NCBI RefSeq assembly: GCF_022346615.1 | Contig: NZ_JAKRNS010000004.1 | Span: 124,001-188,000, forward strand | Source: Staphylococcus sp. ACRSN | GTDB lineage: Bacteria > Bacillota > Bacilli > Staphylococcales > Staphylococcaceae | Length of the DNA stretch: 64,000 bases | Direction: 5' to 3' | Part shown: positions 38,993 through 48,381 of the stretch, in pieces | Layout: every line of letters starts with the position of its first letter | Numbering within the stretch: the first letter of the stretch is position 1 | The notes under the pieces: model-generated | The model's database searches: none | The model's input: only the letters and a program-made list of their open reading frames with translations | Told to the model about the DNA's origin: nothing | Program-made: the position numbers and the translations under genes

Positions 38993-39268
38993 TTAAACAT
39001 TCGTAAATGCATCATGCAATTTAGAAAGTTCTTTTTCTAATCGAAGCATTAATCCTTTGCCCGCTTCACTGTCAACTAAACCAAGTTCAACAGCAAAATC
39101 TACTTCTTTTTGTAATCCAAACATCTGAGTATCGAGTACTTCTTCATACAATGGGCATTGTGGTAATGTAAGATTGTCCATTTGTACTTTTATAAGTTGG
39201 AGAATCCTATCAGCATCTTTATTCAACTGGTCATATGCCGCATTATTTAAATCTTGACTCTTTACCAT
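38993..39268 (-). CDS. ylaN: YlaN family protein (DUF1507)
   Basis: 91-residue acidic helical protein of the YlaN family. It is essential under low iron in S. aureus and in Bacillus modulates the iron regulator Fur. The sequence shows the conserved [36 protein letters not shown] stretch, written here in pieces: [22 protein letters not shown] and [14 protein letters not shown]. Its start has a GGGGGAG ribosome site. Monocistronic and divergent from the next plus-strand gene. Confidence 0.9.
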   Translation of the reverse strand: MVKSQDLNNAAYDQLNKDADRILQLIKVQMDNLTLPQCPLYEEVLDTQMFGLQKEVDFAVELGLVDSEAGKGLMLRLEKELSKLHDAFTNV

Positions 39269-39627
39269 GACATACTCCCCCTATCAATTGTAACTTTATA
39301 AATAAAAGTGTATCTTACTGAATAGTAAAAAGCAAGAGTATTCAGTAATATACTAAATACGCTTATGTATGATAAAATTATATTTAAAGGTCAAATTACA
39401 TATACAGTATTTATAAATTTTTCTATGATTTGCTTTTCGCCTTAAAGTAAGCGCTTTTAACCTGTCGAAAATGATCATTTGCCAGATTGGTTTTATAAAT
39501 CAAATAAATCTTTCTGTCACAAAAAAGTCATTTATTCTATTAAGTCAAAAGTTTAAACTTTTATTCATGATAGCAATTTATTATAACTTTTATAGATATT
39601 GTTAAGTTTTTCAATAGGAGTGGGATA
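39269..39627. other. Divergent promoter region with a cre-like site
   Basis: About 360 nt between divergent genes. It contains AGTAAGCGCTTTTA at 39446-39459, which has 12 of 14 positions of the CcpA consensus TGWAANCGNTNWCA and a palindromic AAGCGCTT core. No coding sequence is seen. Confidence 0.5.
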
Positions 39628-40110
39628 ATGATTCAAATTAAGGGTGCAGTAAATTTTCAAATTACATTAGATAGTACAACATGGATTTTTGATGATCGAA
39701 AAGTACAAATCGAAGATTTAGAAAATGGCGTATTTGATGGAACAAAACCTATCAATTTCGAAGATAATAGAGAATGGAATCGCGCTATTTTAGAAGGACA
39801 AACCAATCCTCCTACACTAAATTCCGAAATTAAATATAAAAAACGTGCAGTGCTTGAGGGATCTTTTGTTATTAATATGACGCCTTTCTTCAAAAACGCG
39901 GAAGTTCATGAAAGTGCGACAAAGATACGCCTTTCAAACAGTGAACATTCACTTGATATACCAATTGAATTATTGCCTTATCTCTTTTTCCAATTCTCTA
40001 AAGACGGAAAAAGATTATATGACGATAATGCAGTAGACAGTTTTGTATATGTCCCAGAACAAGGTTATGATTATCAATTCGAACATGTCACACACATTGA
40101 GGTGATTTAA
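39628..40110 (+). CDS. Conserved hypothetical protein
   Basis: 160-aa acidic soluble protein with no signal peptide or membrane helix. I do not recognise a family. The sequence is beta-rich with alternating hydrophobic and acidic runs (VNFQITLDSTTWIFDDRKV, LEGSFVINMTPFF) and ends HIEVI. It has a clear GGAGTGGG ribosome site. The next gene (YlaI-like) starts 2 nt later, so they are probably translated together. A role with the ylaI/ylaN neighbourhood is only guilt by location. Confidence 0.8.
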   Translation: MIQIKGAVNFQITLDSTTWIFDDRKVQIEDLENGVFDGTKPINFEDNREWNRAILEGQTNPPTLNSEIKYKKRAVLEGSFVINMTPFFKNAEVHESATKIRLSNSEHSLDIPIELLPYLFFQFSKDGKRLYDDNAVDSFVYVPEQGYDYQFEHVTHIEVI

Positions 40111-40112
40111 AT

Positions 40113-40295
40113 TTGAAACAAGTGCAATGTATTATTTGTGATACTAAAGTATTTATAGATGAAAATACTTTAGAAGCAAAAAGATTAAAAAATGATCCAA
40201 TGCATACATTTATGTGTGATGAATGTAAAAGTAGATTAGATACGCCAAAACAGCGTAATCAAGTCTATACATTTAATCACTTAGAAAAAAATTAA
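40113..40295 (+). CDS. ylaI: YlaI family zinc-ribbon protein (DUF2197)
   Basis: 60-residue protein with two CxxC pairs (CIICD near the start and CDECK at about 36-39) suitable for a zinc ribbon. The segment KRLKNDPMHTFMCDECK matches Bacillus YlaI (KLRNRPIHTYMCEEC) as I recall it. It starts at TTG 40113, with GAGGTGA 7 nt before. Function unknown. Second gene of a two-gene unit with the preceding hypothetical. Confidence 0.85.
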   Translation: MKQVQCIICDTKVFIDENTLEAKRLKNDPMHTFMCDECKSRLDTPKQRNQVYTFNHLEKN

Positions 40296-40306
40296 TTATT
40301 TAATAC

Positions 40307-40365
40307 AAAATATACATTATATTATTACTTACATCTGATTATAAGTATTATATAATGTATATTTT
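40307..40365. terminator. Terminator of the ylaI unit
   Basis: Perfect 16-bp arms (40307-40322 and 40350-40365) followed by a T run on the plus strand, 12 nt past the stop. Confidence 0.9.
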
Positions 40366-40386
40366 TTTGTCTCACATCAATAAAAA

Positions 40387-40422
40387 ATACAGGCTAAGAC
40401 AATAATTATGTCTCAACCTGTA
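40387..40422 (-). terminator. Terminator downstream of typA (AGGCTAAGACA family)
   Basis: ATACAGGCTAAGAC pairs imperfectly with GTCTCAACCTGTAT and is followed by TTTTTTA on the minus strand. Confidence 0.82.
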
Positions 40423-40536
40423 TCTTCATTTGGGCAGTAGTTAACAAAACTTAACTCAAAGTCATATATAATTATTTTATCCCTATTGGACATCAACATC
40501 ATTATATAAAACTTTCAATTCTTGCCCACTTACTAT

Positions 40537-42384
40537 TTATTCATCTTCTTGCATCATTTGTTTAACACGTTTTGATTCTTTCTCACGTGCTGATTTTTCT
40601 AAAATTGTTTTTCTAATACGAATATTTTCTGGTGTAGTTTCGACCAATTCGTCATCATTTATAAATTGTAACGCTTCTTCTAAAGATAACACTCTAGGTC
40701 GTTTCATAGTTACAGTTTGGTCTTTATTTGCAGAACGTACGTTTGTTTGGTTCTTTTCTTTTGTTACGTTAACTGTTAAGTCATTTTCACGATTATGTTC
40801 ACCAACAACCATACCTTCATATACTTCTGTACCAGGTTCCATGAAGTTCGTACCACGATCTTCTAATCCCATGATAGCATATGAACTTGCTTTACCTTGG
40901 TCTAATGATACTAAAGCACCATTTCTTCTGCCACCAATACGTCCTTTAACACGAGGTCTAAACTCTTCAAATGTATGGTTAATAATACCATAACCACGTG
41001 TTTGTGACATGAATTCAGTAGTATAACCGATTAAGCCACGTGCTGGTACCATAAAGATAATACGTGTTAGGCCATTATCAGTAGTTACCATATCAACCAT
41101 TTCACCTTTACGTTGACCTAATGATTCAATAACCGCACCTGTATATTCTTGAGGCACTTCACATTGTACGCGTTCAAATGGTTCACATTTAACGCCATCA
41201 ATTTCTCTTAAAATAACTTGAGGTTTAGAAACTTGTAGTTCAAATCCTTCACGTCTCATGTTTTCAATTAAGATTGATAAGTGTAATTCGCCACGACCTG
41301 CAACAATCCATTTATCTGGTGATTCAGTTTGTGTAACTTTTAATGACACATCTGTTTCTAATTGTTGATCTAAACGTTCTTGAATTTGACGAGAAGTTAC
41401 ATAATCACCTTCACGTCCAGCGAAAGGAGAATTGTTTACTCTGAATGTCATTTCTAATGTTGGTTCATCTATTCTTAATACTGGTAAAGCTTCTTGATTA
41501 TCAGTAGGTGTTACTGTTTCACCAACGTTGATATCTTCCATTCCAGATACAGCAATTAAGTCACCAGCATACGCTTCATTTACTTCTTCACGTTTTAAAC
41601 CAAAGAAACCAAAGATTTTTGTTACACGGAAGTTTTTAACTGTTCCGTCTAATTTAATCAATGATACACTGTCTCCTACACGCATTGTTCCTCTGAACAC
41701 ACGTCCTACACCAATACGTCCTAAATAATCACTATAATCTAGTAATGCGATTTGGAATTGTAATGGTTCATCTCTATTATCAACAGGAGCAGGAACATAA
41801 TCAATAATTGTTTCATATAATGCCTGCATGTTTTCGTCTTGTTTTTCTGAGTCTAGGCTTGCTGTACCGTTAACAGCTGAAGCATAAACTACAGGGAAAT
41901 CTAATTGTTCATCGTTTGCTTCTAATTCGATGAATAAGTCTAATACTTCGTCAACTACGCCTTCTGGTCTAGCTTCTGGTTTATCAATTTTATTAACTAC
42001 AACTACTGGTTTTAAATTTTGCTCTAATGCTTTTTTCAATACAAAACGTGTTTGAGGCATTGTACCTTCATATGCATCTACTACTAAGACAACACCGTCA
42101 ACCATTTTCATGATACGTTCTACTTCTCCGCCAAAATCAGCGTGTCCTGGTGTGTCTAAAATATTAATTCGATTATCTTTGTAGTTAACTGCTGTGTTTT
42201 TAGCAAGGATTGTGATACCACGTTCTCTCTCTATATCATTTGAATCCATTGCTCTTTCATCTACATGCTCGTTCTCACGGAAAATTCCTGATTGTTTTAA
42301 TAATTCATCTACAAGTGTCGTTTTACCATGGTCAACGTGAGCGATGATTGCTATATTACGAACATCTTCTCTAATTTTAGTCAT
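40537..42384 (-). CDS. typA: Translational GTPase TypA/BipA
   Basis: Ribosome-associated GTPase of the EF-G family, 615 aa, with roles in 50S assembly and stress. The G motifs are visible: HVDHGKTTL (G1), [11 protein letters not shown] (G3) and [12 protein letters not shown] (G4). Domains II, III and V, then the BipA-specific C-terminal domain, follow. I set the start at the ATG 42384, from which the protein begins [17 protein letters not shown] lies upstream. A TTG at 42393 is in frame but is too close to the ribosome site. Monocistronic. Confidence 0.96.
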   Translation of the reverse strand: MTKIREDVRNIAIIAHVDHGKTTLVDELLKQSGIFRENEHVDERAMDSNDIERERGITILAKNTAVNYKDNRINILDTPGHADFGGEVERIMKMVDGVVLVVDAYEGTMPQTRFVLKKALEQNLKPVVVVNKIDKPEARPEGVVDEVLDLFIELEANDEQLDFPVVYASAVNGTASLDSEKQDENMQALYETIIDYVPAPVDNRDEPLQFQIALLDYSDYLGRIGVGRVFRGTMRVGDSVSLIKLDGTVKNFRVTKIFGFFGLKREEVNEAYAGDLIAVSGMEDINVGETVTPTDNQEALPVLRIDEPTLEMTFRVNNSPFAGREGDYVTSRQIQERLDQQLETDVSLKVTQTESPDKWIVAGRGELHLSILIENMRREGFELQVSKPQVILREIDGVKCEPFERVQCEVPQEYTGAVIESLGQRKGEMVDMVTTDNGLTRIIFMVPARGLIGYTTEFMSQTRGYGIINHTFEEFRPRVKGRIGGRRNGALVSLDQGKASSYAIMGLEDRGTNFMEPGTEVYEGMVVGEHNRENDLTVNVTKEKNQTNVRSANKDQTVTMKRPRVLSLEEALQFINDDELVETTPENIRIRKTILEKSAREKESKRVKQMMQEDE

Positions 42385-42484
42385 TTTATACAATTTCCTT
42401 TCTCGAGTAAATTCCCACTTTTCTTTGCAACTTTTTTATTATATCATATAATTGGTTAAAGAAAACTATAAAGGTGTGGTTGGG

Positions 42485-42676
42485 ATGCAACAAAAAAAAT
42501 CAAAAGCAATATTTTGGGTACTCGCTATAGTCGCCATTATATTCTTGCTTTTATTTAGCTTTAGTCTAGCGGCTACAAATGTTCCACTGATGATTTTAAC
42601 ACTTATATTATTCATTGCAACATTTGGGTGCGGTTTCACTTTAAAAAAGAAATATCGCGAAAACGATTGGTTATAA
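42485..42676 (+). CDS. YlaF family small membrane protein (DUF5325)
   Basis: 63-residue protein with two hydrophobic helices (about 8-28 and 33-50) and a charged C-terminus (KKKYRENDWL). The family is found next to typA (bipA) and ylaN in bacilli. The ATG at 42485 has AAGGTG 8 nt upstream; a longer frame from 42452 is not supported. Function unknown. Confidence 0.82.
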   Translation: MQQKKSKAIFWVLAIVAIIFLLLFSFSLAATNVPLMILTLILFIATFGCGFTLKKKYRENDWL

Positions 42677-42684
42677 GATAAGAC

Positions 42685-42726
42685 AAAAATAGGCCGAAAC
42701 AGTTATAATTGTTTCGGTCTATTTTT
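42685..42726. terminator. Bidirectional terminator
   Basis: AAAAATAGGCCGAAAC pairs with GTTTCGGTCTATTTTT (one wobble) in the 65-nt gap between convergent genes, with A and T flanks for both directions. Confidence 0.9.
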
Positions 42727-42741
42727 ACGTTTTCTTATCTA

Positions 42742-43563
42742 TTATTTTCTGCTAATTAGTCTTTGTTGTATTAAATCGACGATATCTTCATTTTGCTTCA
42801 AGTGATGATAAACTAATTCTTCATGTAACTGAGGATTTGCCATTACAATTGAGTTAGCCCTAAAAATTGATAAAGCTTGACCTTCCAAATCCGTACCAAT
42901 ACCTTTTACCTCATTCAATATAATCAAACCACCAGCAAAATCCCACGGCTGTAAACGAGGGGTGATATATGCTCCTAACCTACCAGTTGCTACATGAATA
43001 ATTTCTAATGCTGCAGATCCATAAGCTCTTGCACTTCTCGCCTCATCTACAATAGGTTTGAACAAATCTTCTAACTTTGGCTTAGTTAGCCAATTAGGAT
43101 TAATACCAATAATACTTTTCTTTAATGTCGTATCGGCTATAGGTTCAAGTGGTGTTTCATTTTCAAAAGCACCTTCACCTATTTTAGCATGATATAAAAC
43201 ATCGTTCATAACATCAAAGACGAAACCAGCATAGGGCTTTCCATCAGAATATATACCGATAGATATTGCAAAATTTTCTTTTTGGTGAACGAAATTCAGC
43301 GTACCATCTATTGGATCTACTACCCAAATAATACCTGCCGCATCGTTTAAATCATGACCATGTCCCTCTTCACCAATAACTTGATGATCTGGATATGTTT
43401 TTTTTATCGTTTCATATATAAATTTTTCAGTTGCTTTATCTACATTTGTTACTAAATCGTTAGGGTTTGATTTTGTTTCAATTTCTATGTCTTGTTTCAT
43501 AATTTTTTTAACATTATTGCCCGCTTCTAAAATTAGTCCTTTTGCAAATTCATAAACTGTCAT
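42742..43563 (-). CDS. Inositol monophosphatase family protein
   Basis: 273-aa magnesium-dependent phosphatase of the SuhB/inositol monophosphatase superfamily. The metal and catalytic residues are visible: E65/E66 in GEEGHG, D83 and D86 in DPIDGTLNFVH, and WDFAGG near residue 205. Substrates in staphylococci are unclear (inositol phosphates, fructose-1,6-bisphosphate, PAP). Single gene, sharing its terminator with the convergent ylaF-like gene. Confidence 0.92.
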   Translation of the reverse strand: MTVYEFAKGLILEAGNNVKKIMKQDIEIETKSNPNDLVTNVDKATEKFIYETIKKTYPDHQVIGEEGHGHDLNDAAGIIWVVDPIDGTLNFVHQKENFAISIGIYSDGKPYAGFVFDVMNDVLYHAKIGEGAFENETPLEPIADTTLKKSIIGINPNWLTKPKLEDLFKPIVDEARSARAYGSAALEIIHVATGRLGAYITPRLQPWDFAGGLIILNEVKGIGTDLEGQALSIFRANSIVMANPQLHEELVYHHLKQNEDIVDLIQQRLISRK

Positions 43564-43826
43564 AGTCTCAGCTCCTTAACCTTTTCTATTATACATTACT
43601 TACTACATAAAAAGGTAATGTACGTTTTATAATCTATTTTCTTCATTATATGTATTAATTTTAGTTGAATATTACATTCACCTTTTATAATATATCACTT
43701 TATACCCTTTTTCGAACTTGTTCACACGCACGTATAATTTTGTATTAGTCTAAAACAATCCAAATGTTACCTGTATTAGAATATGCTACAATACAATCAA
43801 ATCAAGTTGTTGCACAGGAGGTTAAT

Positions 43827-44438
43827 ATGACAAAATATACTTTTAAACCAAAAGATTTTAAATCATTCCAGGTGGATGGTCTTGAAGCCAGAATGGAAGC
43901 ACTCAATGAATATATAAGACCACAACTAAATAATTTAGGAGAACATTTCGCTCAATATCTAGAAACTATCACAGGCGAAACATTTTACCCACATGTTGCA
44001 AAACATGCACGCAGAAGTGTAAATCCCCCGAAAGATACTTGGGTTGCTTTTGCTACAAATAATCGTGGATATAAAATGCTCCCTCATTTCCAAATTGGTT
44101 TGTTTGAAGAACAATTATTTGTAATGTACGGTGTGATGCATGAAGCTAAAGATAAAGCACAACGTGTAGTGGTATTCGAAGATAAGTTTGATACGCTAAC
44201 AAATTTACCAAATGATTATAGTATTAGTTTAGATCACATGAATCAAACCAAGACGCTTATCTCTGAAATGTCTGAAGATGATTTACATAAAGCCATTGAT
44301 CGTGTTAAAAAAGTGAAGAAAGGTGAATTCTTTGTAGCAAGAACACTTTCACCGGGTGCTGATGAATTAAAATCTGATAAATCATTTATAAATTTTTTAG
44401 AAGAAACTTTTGAACAACTTTTAAAATTTTATAGATAA
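43827..44438 (+). CDS. YktB family protein (DUF1054, UPF0637)
   Basis: 203-aa cytosolic protein of the UPF0637/YktB family, with [21 protein letters not shown] at the start and [18 protein letters not shown] in the middle. The ATG at 43827 is chosen because CAGGAGG precedes it by 7 nt; upstream in-frame codons from 43764 lack a ribosome site. Function unknown. Monocistronic. Confidence 0.88.
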   Translation: MTKYTFKPKDFKSFQVDGLEARMEALNEYIRPQLNNLGEHFAQYLETITGETFYPHVAKHARRSVNPPKDTWVAFATNNRGYKMLPHFQIGLFEEQLFVMYGVMHEAKDKAQRVVVFEDKFDTLTNLPNDYSISLDHMNQTKTLISEMSEDDLHKAIDRVKKVKKGEFFVARTLSPGADELKSDKSFINFLEETFEQLLKFYR

Positions 44439-44490
44439 TATTTTAAGAGTTGTTAAGCTAATTCATTTTCAAATTGAGATATAAATAAAT

Positions 44491-44522
44491 AGGCTAAGAC
44501 ATAATTTTTTATGTCTTAGCCT
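44491..44522. terminator. Bidirectional terminator (AGGCTAAGACA family)
   Basis: AGGCTAAGACATAA pairs perfectly with TTATGTCTTAGCCT, between convergent genes. Confidence 0.9.
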
Positions 44523-44561
44523 GTTTGATTGATAGTTAGTTATTATCTGACTACTTTAAGC

Positions 44562-45086
44562 TTAATAAATGTATGGATCATCATCTTTTTTGCGCTTGAG
44601 TTTATTTTCTTCATCAAAGTTATGCTTTGTTTGTTTATGATCTGAAGTTTTATTTTCAGGTTGTTCACGCTGTTCATTTATCTTAGGAAAATTACTTTCA
44701 TCTAATTGGTTCTTTTTTGAACGCTTTACAAACAACATAATACCTGCAATCAGCCACAAAATTAATGCAATTAAATTTGTAGAGAATATAGATGTAATTG
44801 CCGCAACAATTAATAAACAAGCAGCCAATACTCTATTTTTCTTAATCAAAAATGTACCAATTACTCCTAATATCAAAGCAATTAATAAATAGATAGTCAA
44901 TAAAGTCAGCGATGACTTAAAGGTTCCGAGCGACATTTCCATACCTTGTTGTTGATTCATTTGATTAAAGACCTCTTTAAATTCAGGTATATTAATCATG
45001 AAAAGACAAAGCACTATAAACAACAAATAAATGATACTCAAGCTATTCGCTATCCAAGCTAATATTCTTTCTGCTTTTCTATTCAT
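44562..45086 (-). CDS. DUF4064-type membrane protein
   Basis: 174-aa protein with four hydrophobic helices (about 8-32, 60-82, 87-107 and 109-125) and a charged, unstructured C-terminal tail of about 50 residues (NEQREQPENKTSDHKQTKH). The architecture and the opening R-x-AE-x-x-L-x-W are shared with the larger protein at 47.1-48.3 kb, on the other side of mntH. Function unknown. A possible membrane sensor or scaffold is only a guess. Confidence 0.78.
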   Translation of the reverse strand: MNRKAERILAWIANSLSIIYLLFIVLCLFMINIPEFKEVFNQMNQQQGMEMSLGTFKSSLTLLTIYLLIALILGVIGTFLIKKNRVLAACLLIVAAITSIFSTNLIALILWLIAGIMLFVKRSKKNQLDESNFPKINEQREQPENKTSDHKQTKHNFDEENKLKRKKDDDPYIY

Positions 45087-45210
45087 TTTGCTCCCCCTTA
45101 TTACTTTTACTTATATCATAGCAAATAATTACGAATATAAAAATAATCCGCCCTCTTTTGATACATTTTTCAACAGCAGGAACTTTATATAAATCACACA
45201 CCTTAAAAAC

Positions 45211-45226
45211 TTTAGGTTGACCTAAA
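45211..45226. promoter_or_regulatory. MntR-type operator of mntH
   Basis: Perfect palindrome TTTAGGT-TG-ACCTAAA about 54 nt upstream of the mntH start. It matches the TTTAGGTTNACCTAAA-like boxes bound by the DtxR-family regulator MntR at manganese transporters in staphylococci. Its placement fits repression by manganese. Confidence 0.85.
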
Positions 45227-45279
45227 ATATTTTTTGGTTTAATCTGATAAATATTAAGTTTTTAGTGGAGGTGAGATAA

Positions 45280-46620
45280 ATGTCTCAACATGTAAATAAT
45301 GAACAAAAAAGTATGGATGAAATTAATAACACGGTATCGGTAGTATCAGAAGGTAAATTTAGTCAAAAACTTTTTTCCTATTTAGGTCCTGGACTCCTTG
45401 TTGCAGTTGGTTATATGGATCCAGGTAATTGGATTACTTCTATGCAAGGCGGTGCACAATTTGGATACATTTTGCTATTCGTGATTTTACTATCAAGTCT
45501 ATCTGCGATGTTATTACAAAGTATGACGGTAAGATTAGGAATAGCAACAGGTATGGATTTAGCACAAGCTACAAAATATTATCTCAATAAACCACTCGCA
45601 GTTATTTTTTGGATTATTGCTGAATTGGCTATTATAGCTACAGACATAGCTGAAGTCATCGGTAGTGCTATTGCACTCGATTTACTATTTGATATTCCAT
45701 TGCTTGTTGGTGCTTTAATAACTGTGTTAGATGTATTTTTATTATTATTTATTATGCGCTTTGGATTTAGAAAAATTGAAGCTATTGTCGGTACGTTAAT
45801 ATTTACAGTATTAGTTATTTTTATTTTTGAAGTGTTTATTGCATCACCAAATGTAACTCAAGTACTAAATGGTTTTGTGCCTCATAGTACAATTATCACC
45901 AATAATAGCGCATTATTTATTGCACTTGGTATTATTGGCGCAACAATTATGCCACATAATCTTTATCTACATTCTTCAATCGTACAATCAAGAATGTATA
46001 ATCGAAATGATGCTTCATCAAAAGCCCAAGCTATTAAATATGCTACTTTGGATTCCAATATTCAATTAACTATCGCATTTGTAATTAATTGTTTATTACT
46101 TATTTTAGGTTCAGCACTCTTTTTTGGTGTAAACACTGACAAATTAGGTGGCTTTTACGATTTATATACTGCGTTACATCATCAACCAATGCTTGGTGCA
46201 TCGCTTGGAGCAATTATGAGTACGCTATTTGCAGTAGCTTTACTTGCCTCAGGGCAAAATTCAACAATAACGGGTACAATGGCTGGACAAATTGTTATGG
46301 AAGGTTTTATCAATTTAAGAATTCCAAATTGGTTGCGGAGATTAATTACCAGATTACTTGCAATACTTCCTATAATCTTTTGCTTAATTCTATTTAATAG
46401 TAATGAAGCAAAAATGGAACAATTGCTAGTTGTTTCGCAAGTATTTTTAAGTATTGCTTTACCGTTTTCTTTAATCCCATTACAACTTGCCACAAATAAT
46501 AATCGATTAATGGGTCAGTTTAAAAACAAAATGTGGATTAATATCATTTCTTGGATTTTGATTATTATTTTAAGTATTTTAAATGTTTATCTTATAATCC
46601 AAACATTTCAAGAATTATAA
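45280..46620 (+). CDS. mntH: Manganese/divalent-metal NRAMP transporter
   Basis: Proton-coupled Mn2+ importer of 446 aa with about eleven hydrophobic helices. The conserved metal-binding motif DPGN is at 47-50 in helix 1, and the helix-6 motif MPHN appears near residue 227 ([10 protein letters not shown]). The GGAGGTGAG ribosome site precedes the ATG. It stands alone between two DUF4064 proteins. The MntR palindrome in its upstream region suggests it is repressed when Mn is abundant. Confidence 0.96.
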   Translation: MSQHVNNEQKSMDEINNTVSVVSEGKFSQKLFSYLGPGLLVAVGYMDPGNWITSMQGGAQFGYILLFVILLSSLSAMLLQSMTVRLGIATGMDLAQATKYYLNKPLAVIFWIIAELAIIATDIAEVIGSAIALDLLFDIPLLVGALITVLDVFLLLFIMRFGFRKIEAIVGTLIFTVLVIFIFEVFIASPNVTQVLNGFVPHSTIITNNSALFIALGIIGATIMPHNLYLHSSIVQSRMYNRNDASSKAQAIKYATLDSNIQLTIAFVINCLLLILGSALFFGVNTDKLGGFYDLYTALHHQPMLGASLGAIMSTLFAVALLASGQNSTITGTMAGQIVMEGFINLRIPNWLRRLITRLLAILPIIFCLILFNSNEAKMEQLLVVSQVFLSIALPFSLIPLQLATNNNRLMGQFKNKMWINIISWILIIILSILNVYLIIQTFQEL

Positions 46621-46652
46621 AAAGCATTTGGATATAAGGTCTATAATAGTAA

Positions 46653-47046
46653 CCAGTAAATGTGTTGTATGCATTTACTGGCTTTTTTATACAAAATTTC
46701 GTATTATTAGCTTGCTTTCCAAGAATGCCGTCTCTGCCTAGGACATCGACTTTCATTGCTTGCTCAAGAATCTTCCCAAAATACATCATAAGTCATTGTG
46801 AATTTATATATTTAATATAATGTATAGTTTAACATTATGTAAAAATCATAGTATGATGCGAAAAGAGCTTGTTTTATATATTAATACGTATTTTTATCGA
46901 TTTTATAACGTTATGACGTATGGGAGAAATATTATTTTGAGTGAGAGACTACAAGCTCGAGCCATACACTAGGTTTACATGCATTGTTCAAAATTGTAAC
47001 ATCCCAAATATATAAGAGAGCTAATCTGTCACAGATTAGCTCTCTT
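46653..47046. repeat. Convergent-junction repeat, copy B
   Basis: Left hairpin CCAGTAAATG/CATTTACTGG (46653-46662 and 46672-46681, then CTTTTTT) can stop mntH. Right hairpin has 16-bp perfect arms (47014-47029 and 47031-47046) and can stop the convergent gene. The minus-strand core reads CTTGAG, AAGTCGATG, GCAGAGACGGCA, GGAAAGCAAGC and AATACGAAATTTTG, aligning with copies A, C and D. A minus-strand frame at 46592-46789 lies in this repeat and is not a gene. Confidence 0.82.
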
Positions 47047-47081
47047 ATTTTAAGAATGGAAATGAGTATCCCAGTCTTTTT

Positions 47082-48308
47082 CTATTTATCTTTTTTTTGT
47101 GACTTCAATGATTCATTTTGTGAAGATTCTAATGACTCATCTGTTTCCTCATGAGAAGTCTTTTTTTTACGTTCTTCAAAATTCATTCTACGTTGATTAG
47201 CAGCACTTGGCATTTGTTTACGCTTTTCTTTTTCTCGTTGCTTACGTTCTTTCTTTTCTTGTTTAATACGTGCTTTTTCTTCTGCTCGTTCTTGTTTCTC
47301 TTTTTCTTTACGTTGCGCTTCTTCATACTTTAATCTTTGTTGTTCTTCATATTCAGCCTGTCTACGCTGTGCTTCTTCCTCAGCTTGTTGTTGTCTTTCT
47401 CTTTCCAACGCTTCGTTCTGTTCGCGTGTGCTTTGATCCTCTTGAGTTGAATCACCTTGATTACCAACTACATTACCTTGTTCATCATAAACACTGCTTA
47501 CATTGCCGAAGTTGTCTTGTTCATCCACTTGTCCATTCGCATCATCTTGTTGTTTTTTGTTTTTATAATTATATTTAGCTTGTCTCGATAATACTGTTGG
47601 CTCATCTTCAGAATCATGTTTTGAAGGATTTACTTTTTCAGCTACATCTGAAGTGTATCCACCTCGACGAAGTTGATTTTCCTGAGTTTGTGCCACCGCT
47701 TGTTCTTCGCCTTCCGGATCCGCTTGGTGTTGCCCTCTAATTGTTTGATCTGCAGGTTGATTATAATGAGAATCATCATATCTTTTCTCATGTGACGGAC
47801 GGTCATATGTTTCATATGGCTCATCTGTATAATAACCTGGTACAGTTTCTAACTTATCTTTTCTTGCAAACATCATAATTGCTGTTATAAAGAAAAGAAT
47901 AGGAATAATTAACGGTACAAATAATAAAACTAAAGGCAATGTAATTACTGAGGCTACTAAAAACAAAATACCAGATAAAATTCTAATATTCATAGAAATT
48001 AAGGCTAAAAATGAAATTAATAAACAAATAATAAAATAAACAATTACTGCCCAAATACCATTTTGTAGCCAAATTACAAATTGAGTTGTATTTAGACTAT
48101 TATTCGCGAGTATTTGTTGAATAAAATCATTGCCATTTAAAGATGTCTCTAACCTTTGAATTGATGTATCGCTACTAAACGAAACTAATGCGATAAACAT
48201 CGTAATGATGGTTAATAAAAGTAAAAATATCCAACTTAACCATCCCAATACTTTTTCAGCTATACGACTCACTGGTCGTCTAACTTGAGTATATTGATCT
48301 CCTGACAT
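47082..48308 (-). CDS. DUF4064 membrane protein with a long charged C-terminal tail
   Basis: 408-aa protein. Four hydrophobic helices occupy about residues 22-150. The remaining roughly 250 residues are hydrophilic, with low-complexity Q/E/K/R heptads that should form a coiled coil (for example QQQAEEEAQRRQAEYEEQQ) and a lysine-rich end. The start at 48308 has AAGGAG 10 nt upstream; a longer frame from 48338 lacks support. The N-terminal part resembles the 174-aa protein beyond mntH. Function unknown. Confidence 0.78.
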   Translation of the reverse strand: MSGDQYTQVRRPVSRIAEKVLGWLSWIFLLLLTIITMFIALVSFSSDTSIQRLETSLNGNDFIQQILANNSLNTTQFVIWLQNGIWAVIVYFIICLLISFLALISMNIRILSGILFLVASVITLPLVLLFVPLIIPILFFITAIMMFARKDKLETVPGYYTDEPYETYDRPSHEKRYDDSHYNQPADQTIRGQHQADPEGEEQAVAQTQENQLRRGGYTSDVAEKVNPSKHDSEDEPTVLSRQAKYNYKNKKQQDDANGQVDEQDNFGNVSSVYDEQGNVVGNQGDSTQEDQSTREQNEALERERQQQAEEEAQRRQAEYEEQQRLKYEEAQRKEKEKQERAEEKARIKQEKKERKQREKEKRKQMPSAANQRRMNFEERKKKTSHEETDESLESSQNESLKSQKKDK

Positions 48309-48381
48309 GTAATCACAACTCCTTATAATGCTTGTCAAATAATTATATCTAATTCATCCCAAAATAACTACTATCTACAAC

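Noticed and set aside
46592..46789. Minus-strand frame of 65 codons beside mntH
   Set aside because: It is contained in the junction repeat and overlaps the mntH end; no ribosome site or family match.
47270..47578. Plus-strand frame antisense to the coiled-coil tail
   Set aside because: It is a shadow produced by the Q/E/K-rich repeats of the real minus-strand gene.
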